From positions 1-64,000 of the forward strand of contig NZ_JBALOV010000053.1 in NCBI RefSeq assembly GCF_036965045.1: a DNA stretch of 64,000 bases, written 5' to 3'. The notes beneath the pieces were generated by a model that was given only the letters and a program-made list of their open reading frames with translations, had not been told where the DNA came from and did no database searches. Below, in pieces: positions 7,910-16,774 of this stretch (positions are counted from its first letter, which is position 1; every line of letters starts with the position of its first letter). A program made the position numbers and the translations under genes. The DNA comes from Ferdinandcohnia sp036965045 (GTDB lineage: Bacteria; Bacillota; Bacilli; Bacillales; Bacillaceae_L).

Positions 7910-9958
7910 TTATACCTCCTCTTTAATTAAAAGATTCATATGTTCATCGACTTCAGCGATATTTCCAGGTAAAACTAAGGTCGTGCTGTCCTTTTGGGTG
8001 ACGATTGCAGGTCCGAAAATTTTATTATTTCGTTTTAATAGATTTCTGTCATAAATTGGAGTCTTCACAAATTGGCCATCAAAATACGCTTGATGATCTC
8101 GATCAATAATTGCATGGGTAGCGTCTTCATCTCCTGCTTCATTAATAGGAAGTTCCGGTGAACTTACTTTACCAATCGCAACCGCACGAATATTTACAAT
8201 TTCCACTTCTGTTTCCATCTTAAATCCATATGTTTGTTCGTGAATTTGATCGAATCTATTTTTAATAGATACTAACCCACTTTCCATAATCTTACTTATC
8301 TGAATATCGATAGGTATTTCATGACCTTGGCGATAATAACGAACATCAACCTCATATTTAATCGTTCTATCTGATTCTGCAACACTCTCTTGACCTAGCC
8401 AGTCATTACACTCATCACCTAGAGCAGTAAGCTCTGATACGAGTGTTTGCGAATCTAACTGATCTAAAGTATGAATGAATGTCTTTGAGTATTCATTACG
8501 AATGACAGATTGTAAAAACCCTAATGCTGAAAGTACTCCAGGTGTCGGAGGTATGATAACCGGAAAACTTCCGGACAATTTACCGATTGCATTTGCATGT
8601 AAAGGACCCGCTCCACCTAAGGCTAACACTGAAAATTCTCTTGGATCATAGCCCTTTTCTACAGACACAACGCGAGTAGCACCGTACATATTTTCATTTA
8701 CAATATCATAGATGCCTTTTGCGGCTTTATATATATCTATGTTTAGTTTTTCAGCTATTTTTCTAATCGCAGCCTTTGCATTATCAACATTTAATTTGAT
8801 TTCGCCACCTACTAAACTTGGTGGTAAATAACCCAAGACGACGTTTGCATCTGTAACGGTTGGTTCTTCTCCACCACGATCATAACAAGCTGGTCCAGGT
8901 TCAGAACCCGCACTTTGTGGGCCGACACGTAAGGCTCCTGTTAATGGAACATGGGCGATCGAACCACCTCCCGCTCCAATACTTACTACTTCTAAGGATG
9001 GAGCTTTCACTGGGAATACACCGACTTTTGTCTCTCTTGAGACTCTTGGATTTCCGTCATAGGTTAAGGAAACATCTGTAGAGGTTCCTCCCATATCAAA
9101 GGAAATAACATTTCTGTAACCTGTTTGTACCCCAATCATTGCCGATGCCGTTACTCCACCAGAAGGTCCAGAAAGCATTGTATGTACTGGTCGTGAAGAT
9201 GCCGCAGGAACACTCATTAAACCGCCATCAGAACGAACGATGCTAACACGGCTATTAATATCCTCTGCTTGAATTTTTGTTAAAATATTATTGAGATAAC
9301 GCTGCATCGGAGGACGAACGTACGAATTCATAACCGTTGTTAATGTTCTTTCATATTCTCTAAACTCAGGTAAAATATCATGTGAAATTGTAACAGGTAT
9401 AGTAGGATTAATTGACTCCGCAATTTCTTTTATTTGAAGTTCGTGTAGTGGGTTGGCATATGAGTTTAATAGACTAATTGTTAAACTCTCTACACCTTGT
9501 TCATAGAGGTCAGAAATTTTGTTGTGTATATCTTCAACATCTAATTCTGTATAGACGTCACCAGTTGCAGTCATTCTTTCTTTTGCTCCGCGCGTATAGA
9601 TTAAATCTGCTAGAGGTTCTGGTTTTAAGAAACCCATCCAAGCACTGATTGGAGCTGGTGTCCATGAGCGAGCAACATGCAAAATTTGTTCAAAGCCTTC
9701 AGTTGTGATTAATCCTACCTTTGAACCTTTTCCTTCCAAAACCGCATTAGTTGCTACTGTTGTACCGTGAATAATAGAGCGAATTTCAGAGATATCAACA
9801 TTGCATTCCTCACAAACCTTTTTTATACCATTCATTAGACCAATAGATTGATCTTGTGTTGTAGAAGGCGTCTTTGTACCATAAATCTCACCAGTTTCTT
9901 CATTTTGTAGGACAATATCTGTAAATGTTCCTCCTACGTCTACTGCGACTCTATACAT
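7910..9958 (-). CDS. Hydantoinase A/oxoprolinase family protein (HyuA-like ATP-binding subunit)
   Basis: 682 residues. An actin/hexokinase-like ATP-binding start VDVGGTFTD is at 7-15, HGTTVATNAVLEGKG follows from about 64, and a second phosphate loop FDMGGTSTDVSL lies near the middle, followed by GAGGGSIAHV and GGAGPLHANAIG. This is the standard HyuA/acetone-carboxylase-beta layout. It overlaps the upstream cysteine hydrolase gene by 8 bp and abuts the HyuB-like gene. The complex would use ATP to activate a cyclic amide or ketone in the cytoplasm; the neighbouring amidase-type hydrolase favours a carbamoyl or amide intermediate. Confidence 0.88.
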   Translation of the reverse strand: MYRVAVDVGGTFTDIVLQNEETGEIYGTKTPSTTQDQSIGLMNGIKKVCEECNVDISEIRSIIHGTTVATNAVLEGKGSKVGLITTEGFEQILHVARSWTPAPISAWMGFLKPEPLADLIYTRGAKERMTATGDVYTELDVEDIHNKISDLYEQGVESLTISLLNSYANPLHELQIKEIAESINPTIPVTISHDILPEFREYERTLTTVMNSYVRPPMQRYLNNILTKIQAEDINSRVSIVRSDGGLMSVPAASSRPVHTMLSGPSGGVTASAMIGVQTGYRNVISFDMGGTSTDVSLTYDGNPRVSRETKVGVFPVKAPSLEVVSIGAGGGSIAHVPLTGALRVGPQSAGSEPGPACYDRGGEEPTVTDANVVLGYLPPSLVGGEIKLNVDNAKAAIRKIAEKLNIDIYKAAKGIYDIVNENMYGATRVVSVEKGYDPREFSVLALGGAGPLHANAIGKLSGSFPVIIPPTPGVLSALGFLQSVIRNEYSKTFIHTLDQLDSQTLVSELTALGDECNDWLGQESVAESDRTIKYEVDVRYYRQGHEIPIDIQISKIMESGLVSIKNRFDQIHEQTYGFKMETEVEIVNIRAVAIGKVSSPELPINEAGDEDATHAIIDRDHQAYFDGQFVKTPIYDRNLLKRNNKIFGPAIVTQKDSTTLVLPGNIAEVDEHMNLLIKEEV

Positions 9959-10586
9959 GACTCATATCCCCTCTCACATTTATTAAATAGTTTTTAACAG
10001 ACTCAATGCTGACAACGTCCCCGTATTTAGTTTGTATATCATATAGATTCGCTTCATGCGCACTTTGGGATCGGTCACCAACACACTCCTCCGGGATAAC
10101 CACACGATAACCATGTTGAAGAGCATCCACAGCAGTTGCTCGTACACATCCAGAAGTCGTACAACCCGTTATAATGGTAGTATCTACATTCTCACTGGCT
10201 AAAATTGAAGCTAAATTTGTACCAAAAAAAGAACTTGCAAACTTCTTTACAATGAGTGGTTCTTCGTTCTCCCTCCTTCCAAGTCTCTCATCAATTTCAG
10301 TCCATTTACTGCCCTGGGTTAATACCTTTAATGCAGGTACTTTTTCTACAAAATAAGCACCATCCTTGAAATGTGGTTCATAGCAGACTGTTGTAAAAAT
10401 GACCGGAATCTTATTTCCTCTTGCAATATCTAGCAGCCCTTTCGTAGCGTTTACTTCGTTATCTAAGTCAGATCCAAGAGCACACTCTACACTTGTAAAC
10501 CCTTTCATAAAATCAACCACAATAATAACAGGTTTACTTCCCATTCCTGATGGTTTTCCAAATCCATTAAAATGCTCTTTTCGCAA
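9951..10586 (-). CDS. Isochorismatase-like cysteine hydrolase (N-carbamoylsarcosine amidase type)
   Basis: 211 residues with the catalytic triad of the cysteine hydrolase family: Asp25 (IIVVDFMKGF), a Lys at 114-115 (LIVKKFASSFFGT) and Cys147 (TGCTTSGCVRAT). The start is TTG at 10586 with AAAGGGGG at good spacing. The family includes N-carbamoylsarcosine amidase, maleamate amidohydrolase and nicotinamidase. As first gene of a three-gene operon with HyuA/HyuB it probably hydrolyses the ring-opened carbamoyl or amide product. One TTGTATACAA box lies 46 bp upstream. Confidence 0.87.
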   Translation of the reverse strand: MRKEHFNGFGKPSGMGSKPVIIVVDFMKGFTSVECALGSDLDNEVNATKGLLDIARGNKIPVIFTTVCYEPHFKDGAYFVEKVPALKVLTQGSKWTEIDERLGRRENEEPLIVKKFASSFFGTNLASILASENVDTTIITGCTTSGCVRATAVDALQHGYRVVIPEECVGDRSQSAHEANLYDIQTKYGDVVSIESVKNYLINVRGDMSHV

Positions 10587-10631
10587 TATTATCCCCCTTT
10601 CAATTCTTAAACTACAAATATCTTATCACCA

Positions 10632-10641
10632 TTGTATACAA
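10632..10641. promoter_or_regulatory. TTGTATACAA palindrome, candidate GntR operator
   Basis: Perfect copy in the divergent region between the cysteine hydrolase operon and the GntR gene, close to the hydrolase start. Confidence 0.72.
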
Positions 10642-10776
10642 AGTATCAATAGAATTTTCTGATAATACTAAAAAATAAATTATATAGCCGTTTTTCTATC
10701 ACAAATCGACCTTTTTGTATCCTTTTTACAGCAGATGTTTAATTATCTGAATCTTCCATTGATTCCGAATGTCATT

Positions 10777-10786
10777 TTGTATACAA
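10777..10786. promoter_or_regulatory. TTGTATACAA palindrome, candidate autoregulatory GntR operator
   Basis: Perfect copy ending 19 bp before the GntR start codon, a position expected for autorepression. A half-like TTGTATCC is at 10715-10722. Confidence 0.72.
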
Positions 10787-10805
10787 TGGATATGAGGTGT
10801 TTTAA

Positions 10806-11480
10806 ATGGATCCATTAACATATATCAAAGACGCAATCATTACAGGAAAATACGAACCTGGAAAAAGATTGACTGAAGAATTTTTAGCAAAAGAATTAAA
10901 TATAAGTAGAACACCCATCCGTGAAGCTATTAAACAACTAGAATCAGATGGATTGATTACCCCATTAAAAAGGGGTGTAATTGTCCGCAACTTTACCAAA
11001 AAGGATATACAACAAATCTATGATTTACGAGCATTATTAGAAAGCTATGCGGCTAGTCAGGCTGCGTATTATCGAAATGATATGGATATCAAGAAAATGA
11101 TCGGTGCTAATAACAGGTATGGAGAGATTATTAATAAACAAGAAGGTAAATCTGGTATTTCAAGTGTATATGAGATTGTGAAGGTGAACCAAGAATTTCA
11201 CGAAGCTATTTTAACAGCATCGCGAAATGAACATCTCCGTTTTCATATGTCAAAGGTCGTTGTTGTACCTTTAGTGTTTCGCTCATTTTACTGGTACGAC
11301 TCTGATGAAATGAAACGTTCTCTTGAAGTCCATAAAACAATTTTGCAAGCGATTCAAAATCAAGAATCTGAACGGGCAAAAATTGCCATGCAAGAACATA
11401 TTTATCTTGGTAGGGATCATGTGTTAAAGCATTTAGATGATATAAAAGAAGAATTGTTGAAAGGAGAAACATATGATTGA
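10806..11480 (+). CDS. GntR family regulator, FCD (FadR) subfamily
   Basis: 224 residues. A winged helix occupies about 5-70, with LTEEFLAKELNISRTPIREA as the helix-turn-helix including the RTPIREA recognition helix. An all-helical FCD effector domain follows, with DLRALLESYAA and NQEFHEAILTAS supplying the usual Arg, Asp and His positions. GAGGTG precedes the ATG. It is divergent from the cysteine hydrolase-HyuA-HyuB operon and overlaps the lyase gene by 8 bp. I infer that it binds TTGTATACAA and represses the cluster until an acid or acyl-CoA-like effector appears. Confidence 0.92.
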   Translation: MDPLTYIKDAIITGKYEPGKRLTEEFLAKELNISRTPIREAIKQLESDGLITPLKRGVIVRNFTKKDIQQIYDLRALLESYAASQAAYYRNDMDIKKMIGANNRYGEIINKQEGKSGISSVYEIVKVNQEFHEAILTASRNEHLRFHMSKVVVVPLVFRSFYWYDSDEMKRSLEVHKTILQAIQNQESERAKIAMQEHIYLGRDHVLKHLDDIKEELLKGETYD

Positions 11481-12357
11481 AATCGTTGAAGTCGGTCCTC
11501 GTGATGGACTCCAGAATGAAAAAAAATTATTAACAACCAATCAAAAGGTACAACTTATTGAAAAGCTCATTAAAAGTGGAATTCGAACAATTGAGGCAGT
11601 TTCCTTTGTAAATCCAAAAGTAGTACCACAGATGGCAGATGCGGAAGAAGTCATGAAGCAAGTACCAAGGGTCGATGGTGTTAGTTATGCAGGTCTTGTA
11701 CTAAGCCGGTCAGGACTTGAACGAGCACTTAATACGAATGTCGATGCCCTCCATATTGTCACGGCTACAAGCGATGAGTTTAACGTAAGAAATGCGAGAA
11801 GAACTGTAGCCCAATCTGTTGAAGAGTTGGTAAAAGTCATCTCTGAAGGAGCGACATCAAATAAAACAATTGTTGGTGTTTTGGGAACGGCGTTTGGCTG
11901 TCCTTTTTCTGGAGAAGTACCTGTGGCAAATTTATTAAAGGTTGCAGAGGCTTTTGTTTCTGCAGGTGCTAAGGGTATTACCTTGGCTGATACTACAGGA
12001 CTAGCAAACCCATCCCAAGTTATTGACGTGGTCAAGACGTTTAAAGAAGAATTCAAAAATGAAATTGATCTTGGACTACATTTTCATAACACGAGAGGCC
12101 TCGGACTTGCGAATGTTTTTGCAGGCTACCAGGCTGGAGTCCGTCGTTTTGATTCGTCAATTGCTGGACTTGGAGGCTGTCCTTTTGCTCCTAAAGCTGT
12201 TGGTAATGTATGTACGGAAGATATGGTTAATATGTTCGAAAGAATGGGCGTCCAGACGAATACAAATCTGGAAGAATTAATTCAGACTGCAAAATATATG
12301 GAACAACAGATGGAACGTCCACTTGATGGCATGATAATGAAGGCTGGTATTGCGTAG
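11473..12357 (+). CDS. Hydroxymethylglutaryl-CoA lyase-like enzyme
   Basis: 294 residues, a TIM-barrel DRE-type metallolyase. EVGPRDGLQNE at 6-16 gives the catalytic Arg10 and metal ligand Asp11, HFHNTRG at 203-209 gives two metal-binding histidines, and GLGGCPFAP at 232-240 carries the mobile-loop Cys236 typical of HMG-CoA lyases. The family splits 3-hydroxy-3-methylglutaryl-CoA, or a similar 3-hydroxyacyl-CoA, to acetyl-CoA or an equivalent. Translationally coupled to the GntR gene and sharing its operator, it probably cleaves the CoA ester made by the CaiB-type transferase. The substrate could differ from HMG-CoA. Confidence 0.9.
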   Translation: MIEIVEVGPRDGLQNEKKLLTTNQKVQLIEKLIKSGIRTIEAVSFVNPKVVPQMADAEEVMKQVPRVDGVSYAGLVLSRSGLERALNTNVDALHIVTATSDEFNVRNARRTVAQSVEELVKVISEGATSNKTIVGVLGTAFGCPFSGEVPVANLLKVAEAFVSAGAKGITLADTTGLANPSQVIDVVKTFKEEFKNEIDLGLHFHNTRGLGLANVFAGYQAGVRRFDSSIAGLGGCPFAPKAVGNVCTEDMVNMFERMGVQTNTNLEELIQTAKYMEQQMERPLDGMIMKAGIA

Positions 12358-12370
12358 CAAATTAGGTTGG

Positions 12371-12409
12371 ATAAAAAACTAGTTCAGAAGCAAGTGAACT
12401 AGTTTTTTA
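12371..12409. terminator. Bidirectional intrinsic terminator
   Basis: AACTAGTTC/GAACTAGTT stem with A and T runs, between the convergent lyase and NUDIX genes. It is nearly identical to the terminator at 1625-1662. Confidence 0.85.
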
Positions 12410-12796
12410 TCTATTTATTAATTTGTGCACCGTTGGTATATCCGCTGGAGCCCAATCCAAGCTGGACAGTTCTACGGGTGTCAGCCATTGTAGAGCCACA
12501 TGTTCTGTCAGTGTCGGTGCTCCTTCTATTAATTTACAGGAATAGGTGGATAAATGAACAATACCAAAATCATATTCATGGGCGGTTTCATCAATCTGTG
12601 AACCGACCTCGATTTCACATAACAGTTCTTCTTTTATTTCACGTTGAAGTGCTTCCTCGGGTGATTCACCTTTTTCGATTTTCCCGCCTGGGAATTCCCA
12701 CTTTAACGGTAATATGTTTTTTGGTCCTCTTTGGACACATAGAATTTTATCATGTTTTATGATAACGGCTCCTACCACATAGATATGTTTAGGCAT
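12407..12796 (-). CDS. NUDIX hydrolase (MutT/NudG-like)
   Basis: 129 residues from the ATG at 12796, which has AGGAGG nine bases upstream; an in-frame ATG at 12820 lies before that site and overlaps the neighbour, so I rejected it. The Nudix box runs from GGKIEKGESPEEAL through REIKEELL: all acidic residues for metal binding are present, but the glycine after EEx is Leu. Members sanitise oxidised or unusual nucleoside triphosphates. WEFPGGK and VALQWLTPVEL fit the MutT/CTP-pyrophosphohydrolase type. It lies 17 bp after the hypothetical gene and probably shares its transcript. Confidence 0.88.
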   Translation of the reverse strand: MPKHIYVVGAVIIKHDKILCVQRGPKNILPLKWEFPGGKIEKGESPEEALQREIKEELLCEIEVGSQIDETAHEYDFGIVHLSTYSCKLIEGAPTLTEHVALQWLTPVELSSLDWAPADIPTVHKLINR

Positions 12797-12813
12797 GATT
12801 GATTTCCTCCTAT

Positions 12814-13566
12814 TTACCAATCAAAATCTTCTGGGTAATCGTCCTTTATAGGTCGTATTTCAGTCATAGAGCAATTATATTCTCTCGCAGCTTCTAGTAC
12901 TTCAGTCCTTACTCTCTGATAGTCGTCTCCTTTTTCAGCGATTCGTTTTACCATGACGGTAAGGTTCTTCTCACGTTTTTCTTTTGTCATCCTAATAAAT
13001 TTACCGTTAAGCTTGTCTACGTATTGAGTGGCATATGATCCAAACGAACTGAAATTATCATTCATTAACCTTAAGATTCGGCCATGCGATGTTTCAGGTA
13101 TCGAATTCAAGAGATGAGTTGCAATGGCAGCTTGAAAGCTCCGAACCGATGCAATGGAAGAATCCCAGATGGCGCGATGATCAAGTGTTTCATAGTAATT
13201 ATCTTTTGAAACCTTTCTGGCATAGAGTTTAACAAAATCATTTAATGCCATCGTTACAAACAACAGCTCTGGCCAAAGCACATTAAAACCTAAATACACA
13301 TTTTTGCTCGTTGCGATAAGTGAGTGATATTTCATCATATCTGTTGTTATGCCATTATCTATTAAAACGATGTCTCTATCACCCATTATTGAATGGCGGA
13401 TATCATAGCATATTCCTAACACACGAATACGCGCACTTTCATAAGAAGGGTATTCTCCCTCCTCGCCTACAATCGCATGTAGAGAGTCGTACAATTTATC
13501 AAAATCAAAATGGTCCCCATATACTGCAACGCCTGTAAAATTCGGGGTATTTTCAAGATATATCAT
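12814..13566 (-). CDS. Hypothetical protein, 250 residues
   Basis: I do not recognise the family. The protein is soluble in appearance, with no signal peptide or membrane segment. It starts MIYLENTPNFTGVAVYGD, has a central helical part (FVTMALNDFVKLYARK; IWDSSIASVRSFQAAIATHL) and a basic, charged C-terminal third ending in DDYPEDFDW. GAGGTAG precedes the ATG. It sits directly upstream of the NUDIX gene on the same strand. No catalytic motif stands out. Confidence 0.7.
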   Translation of the reverse strand: MIYLENTPNFTGVAVYGDHFDFDKLYDSLHAIVGEEGEYPSYESARIRVLGICYDIRHSIMGDRDIVLIDNGITTDMMKYHSLIATSKNVYLGFNVLWPELLFVTMALNDFVKLYARKVSKDNYYETLDHRAIWDSSIASVRSFQAAIATHLLNSIPETSHGRILRLMNDNFSSFGSYATQYVDKLNGKFIRMTKEKREKNLTVMVKRIAEKGDDYQRVRTEVLEAAREYNCSMTEIRPIKDDYPEDFDW

Positions 13567-13640
13567 TCTAGCTACCTCATTTACTGTTGGAATATCCTTT
13601 TATCATAACGTACAGTTGGTCGATGAACAACCTGAAAACA

Positions 13641-13670
13641 TAAAAAAGGTGCACCGTTAGGCACACCTTC
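13641..13670 (-). terminator. Intrinsic terminator of the PTS operon
   Basis: On the minus strand AAGGTGTGCC-taac-GGTGCACCTT is followed by TTTTTTATG, 25 bp past the PTS gene stop. Confidence 0.85.
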
Positions 13671-13694
13671 ATAGTTAAGTTTTCTTACTGTTTA

Positions 13695-15302
13695 TTATTC
13701 CATGCCGATTGCATTTTTGACTTGGCCTGCTAAAGTGATAACCTGTGTCCCGTAAATAATTTGTAGTGAGTTTCCATTTCGAACAACACCTTGTGCTCCT
13801 AGTTCATTCACCCATTTTTCATCATTATCAACAGCTTTAGCGTCTTTGACTTCAACTCGTAATCGAGTGGCACAATTTGTGATATTGTCAATATTGTCGA
13901 TACCACCAAGTGCTTTTATGATTCCTGAGATCTGATCATCTTTTTCTAGTTCTTTTAATTGTTTGTAGTCCTTTTTTGTGAACAGTTTAATCATACTTTC
14001 TTTATCTTCACGACCAGGCGTTTTAATATTAAATTTCAAAATTGCCCAACGGAAGCTATAATAGTATGCTGCAAAATAAGCTGGTATTAGGAATAACAAG
14101 GATAATGCATTAACCTTTTCAGTTTGTAGCAGGTTAGGGAACATATCACGAACAGCTGTACCTATAATTGAAACGTTTAGTGCTTCTGTAATCACATAAG
14201 ATAATCCGGATAAAGGAACATGAATTATGAAATATAGTAATGGTTGTACAAATAAGAATGTATACTCGATTGGCTCTGTTACACCAATTAATACAGCTGT
14301 TGAAACAGCAGGGATTAATAAACTAGCTACCTTCTTGCGATTTTCCTTTTTAGCAGTCATATACATCGCTAATGCTGCACCTGGAAGTCCACCGAAATGG
14401 AACAAAATTCTTCCTGTCGTAAAGTTACGAACAATATACTCAGATTCATTAGGTGACCCCATTTGTGCAAGCATGATATTACGAACTCCTTCATATACTG
14501 TTCCGTCAACTAACATTGTCCCACCAACTTTTGTATATTCGATTGGGAACGCAATTAGATGGTGAATCCCTAGAGGAAGAAGCGCTCTATCCGCTGCACC
14601 AAAGACAAAAGTACCAATTAATCCGCTTGTCGTAATAAAATTACTTAAGCTAGAAAGCCCCATACCGATTACTGGCCACACGTAATACATGATAATTCCT
14701 ACTGGTAAAACCACAATAAATGCCATAATCTGTACGAAACGTGGACCTGCGAAGAATGATAAAGCGTTTGGTAATTGCTTTTCACAATATTTATTATGGA
14801 TAAGACTTGCAACAATACCTGCAATTATCCCTGAGAAGATTCCCATATTATAACTAAATATGCCTAATACATGACCAAATAAAGAATTGTAATTTTTTGC
14901 ATCCTGCTCCGAATAACCATTTTGCATTAAAGCATCAATTGTGGTAGTTTCAGGTGTTAAATTGTTGATTGATAACATCGTATTAATAATTGTATTGATT
15001 CCAAGAAAAAGAACAACCCCTGCCATGGCAGCCCATCCTTTTTCCTTTTTCGATAGTCCATAGGCAATCCCTACCGCAAAGAATACAGGTAAGAATCTCA
15101 TAACCATGAATCCTAAGCTATTAATGATAGTAAAGAAATCATGTAAGAAATTTCCTTCTTTAATAAGCCACCCTAAATGAAGTGCATTTACGTTTTCAAT
15201 ATTAGCAAAAGCGGCACCAATCCCAATAAATACCCCGGCTACAACAAGTAATATAATTGGAATCATCATTGAACCAGCAAAGACTTGAATTCGTTCTTTC
15301 AT
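13695..15302 (-). CDS. PTS transporter IIBC component, glucose/maltose family
   Basis: 535 residues. An EIIC domain of about ten membrane segments (1-420) includes GVTEPIEYTFLFVQPLLYFI, the conserved ITEPxEF-like loop of the glucose superfamily. A short linker leads to a C-terminal EIIB domain with NCATRLRV, in which Cys477 is the phosphorylation site. No EIIA domain is attached or encoded nearby, so a general IIA-Glc-type protein must supply phosphate. It imports and phosphorylates a sugar or sugar derivative. It is the last gene of the six-gene operon; a GGGGGAG site precedes the ATG. Resemblance to MalX does not establish the substrate. Confidence 0.9.
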   Translation of the reverse strand: MKERIQVFAGSMMIPIILLVVAGVFIGIGAAFANIENVNALHLGWLIKEGNFLHDFFTIINSLGFMVMRFLPVFFAVGIAYGLSKKEKGWAAMAGVVLFLGINTIINTMLSINNLTPETTTIDALMQNGYSEQDAKNYNSLFGHVLGIFSYNMGIFSGIIAGIVASLIHNKYCEKQLPNALSFFAGPRFVQIMAFIVVLPVGIIMYYVWPVIGMGLSSLSNFITTSGLIGTFVFGAADRALLPLGIHHLIAFPIEYTKVGGTMLVDGTVYEGVRNIMLAQMGSPNESEYIVRNFTTGRILFHFGGLPGAALAMYMTAKKENRKKVASLLIPAVSTAVLIGVTEPIEYTFLFVQPLLYFIIHVPLSGLSYVITEALNVSIIGTAVRDMFPNLLQTEKVNALSLLFLIPAYFAAYYYSFRWAILKFNIKTPGREDKESMIKLFTKKDYKQLKELEKDDQISGIIKALGGIDNIDNITNCATRLRVEVKDAKAVDNDEKWVNELGAQGVVRNGNSLQIIYGTQVITLAGQVKNAIGME

Positions 15303-15346
15303 CTTTATCTCCCCCGTTTAAATAAAAATGGAATTGTCTTGATGAT

Positions 15347-16774
15347 TTAACTTGTTGCTAATAGTCGTATTGCCTCACAATAAATAATGATTGCTTTATA
15401 CAATGTTTCAATTCTGATTTTTTCATTAGGCTTATGGGTATTAGGATTATCGCCATCAAACGTTGGGCCAAAAGCAACACAATTCGTTAAGGCTCTAGAG
15501 TACGATATTCCCCCTTTTGTCATCACTTCTGCTTTCTTACCAGTAACATTCCGATAAGCTTCACTTAAATTTCTAATAAGGGTTGAGTCAGGATCCACAT
15601 ATAAAGGTTCTATTTTTTTATGAATCCTTAGAGATACATCGTGGTAACGCTCAATTTCTTTAAAATGTTCACTCACATCTACAATTGATTTCAATTTCGG
15701 ATGTCTATAGTCAAATCCAATCTCAAATTCCTTGCCATCAAACGTAATAAAGGTAATACCAAAGGTTGAATGACCCATTTCTTCAGTTTCATAAAAAAGA
15801 CCAATTTTTTTCCCGTAAACGTCATCAAGTAGCAAATTTTTAAAAAATCTTTGAAAACCACTAATATTCGTAAGGTCCTTACCAAGGCTAAGGAGATCTT
15901 TTCCGAATGCAAAGAAAATATTGTCTCCTTTATGCGGATTTCTTGATAAGAGTTTTTCACCCTCGTAGTAAGCGGTTACATTTCGGCCATTAATATTTAT
16001 CTCTGAAGCTCCGACTAAAGAAGTTGATAATTTTTCAGGATTGTTGCTTCGAATAACAACTTTGATTCTTTCGCAGATAAACCCCCATTGTCTTTCTGTC
16101 ACAATCGATACTAACTCATGGATTCCAGTTTCAGAAGAAAGATTGTCACTCTTTAAAAATATAGAACCCTGAACGACTCCTTTTTCCCCATTTACAATTG
16201 GAAAATCTCCATCAGGTGAAAAAGCCATTGTTGGTTGTGGATTGTGTTTAAAATAGTAGTTCATACACTCCCAGCTAGTTTCTTCTGCTCCTCCTATAAT
16301 AAGGCGGATTTTTCTGTTAAAAGATATTCCTAAGTCTCTTAAAATTTTCATTGCATAGAAAGCTGCAAGAGCAGGTGCTTTATCATCGTTGACTCCTCTT
16401 CCGTACAATTCTCCATTAAACTCTGTTAAAATAAATGGGTCAAAGATCCACTCTTCGCGATTTCCTTCAGGCACAACATCTAAATGTGCCAATATTCCAA
16501 CAATTTCTTCACCACTACCTTGATCTATATGCATTGCGTAGCCATCAAAATCTGTGACCTCGAACGAATCTCTTCTTGCGATTTCTTGCATTTTATCAAA
16601 AACTTCGCGGATACCTTTTCCAAAAGGAGAACCTTTACCAGACGTCTGTTCATCTAATACAGATCGAATCGCAACTAATTCTGCCAAATCCTTAAACAAC
16701 TCTTCTTCATACTGTTGTAACTTTTCGTAGTATGAAAATATTATATTGTTTGCTGGAATCACCTCCATATTCAT
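15347..16774 (-). CDS. M20 family dipeptidase (PepV/Sapep-like)
   Basis: 475 residues. Zinc-peptidase motifs in order: ILAHLDVVPEG (metal His and Asp), GRGVNDDKAPALAA (bridging Asp), GGAEETSWECM (catalytic Glu and metal Glu), SPDGDFPIVNGEKG, and a C-terminal FDGDNPNTHKPNE with the last metal His. This layout is that of PepV-type dipeptidases. The ATG at 16774 overlaps the transaldolase-like stop as ATGA and has GAAGAG upstream, so I preferred it to a TTG at 16783. A dipeptidase inside a PTS operon suggests that the imported compound contains a peptide or amide bond to an amino acid, but this is inference. Confidence 0.88.
   Translation of the reverse strand: MNMEVIPANNIIFSYYEKLQQYEEELFKDLAELVAIRSVLDEQTSGKGSPFGKGIREVFDKMQEIARRDSFEVTDFDGYAMHIDQGSGEEIVGILAHLDVVPEGNREEWIFDPFILTEFNGELYGRGVNDDKAPALAAFYAMKILRDLGISFNRKIRLIIGGAEETSWECMNYYFKHNPQPTMAFSPDGDFPIVNGEKGVVQGSIFLKSDNLSSETGIHELVSIVTERQWGFICERIKVVIRSNNPEKLSTSLVGASEININGRNVTAYYEGEKLLSRNPHKGDNIFFAFGKDLLSLGKDLTNISGFQRFFKNLLLDDVYGKKIGLFYETEEMGHSTFGITFITFDGKEFEIGFDYRHPKLKSIVDVSEHFKEIERYHDVSLRIHKKIEPLYVDPDSTLIRNLSEAYRNVTGKKAEVMTKGGISYSRALTNCVAFGPTFDGDNPNTHKPNEKIRIETLYKAIIIYCEAIRLLATS

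Noticed and set aside
9951..12357. Nicotinate-type pathway (maleamate amidohydrolase plus maleate isomerase)
   Set aside because: The cysteine hydrolase and racemase-like protein would fit, but no ring-opening oxygenase or deformylase is present and HyuA/HyuB, CaiB and the lyase have no place there.
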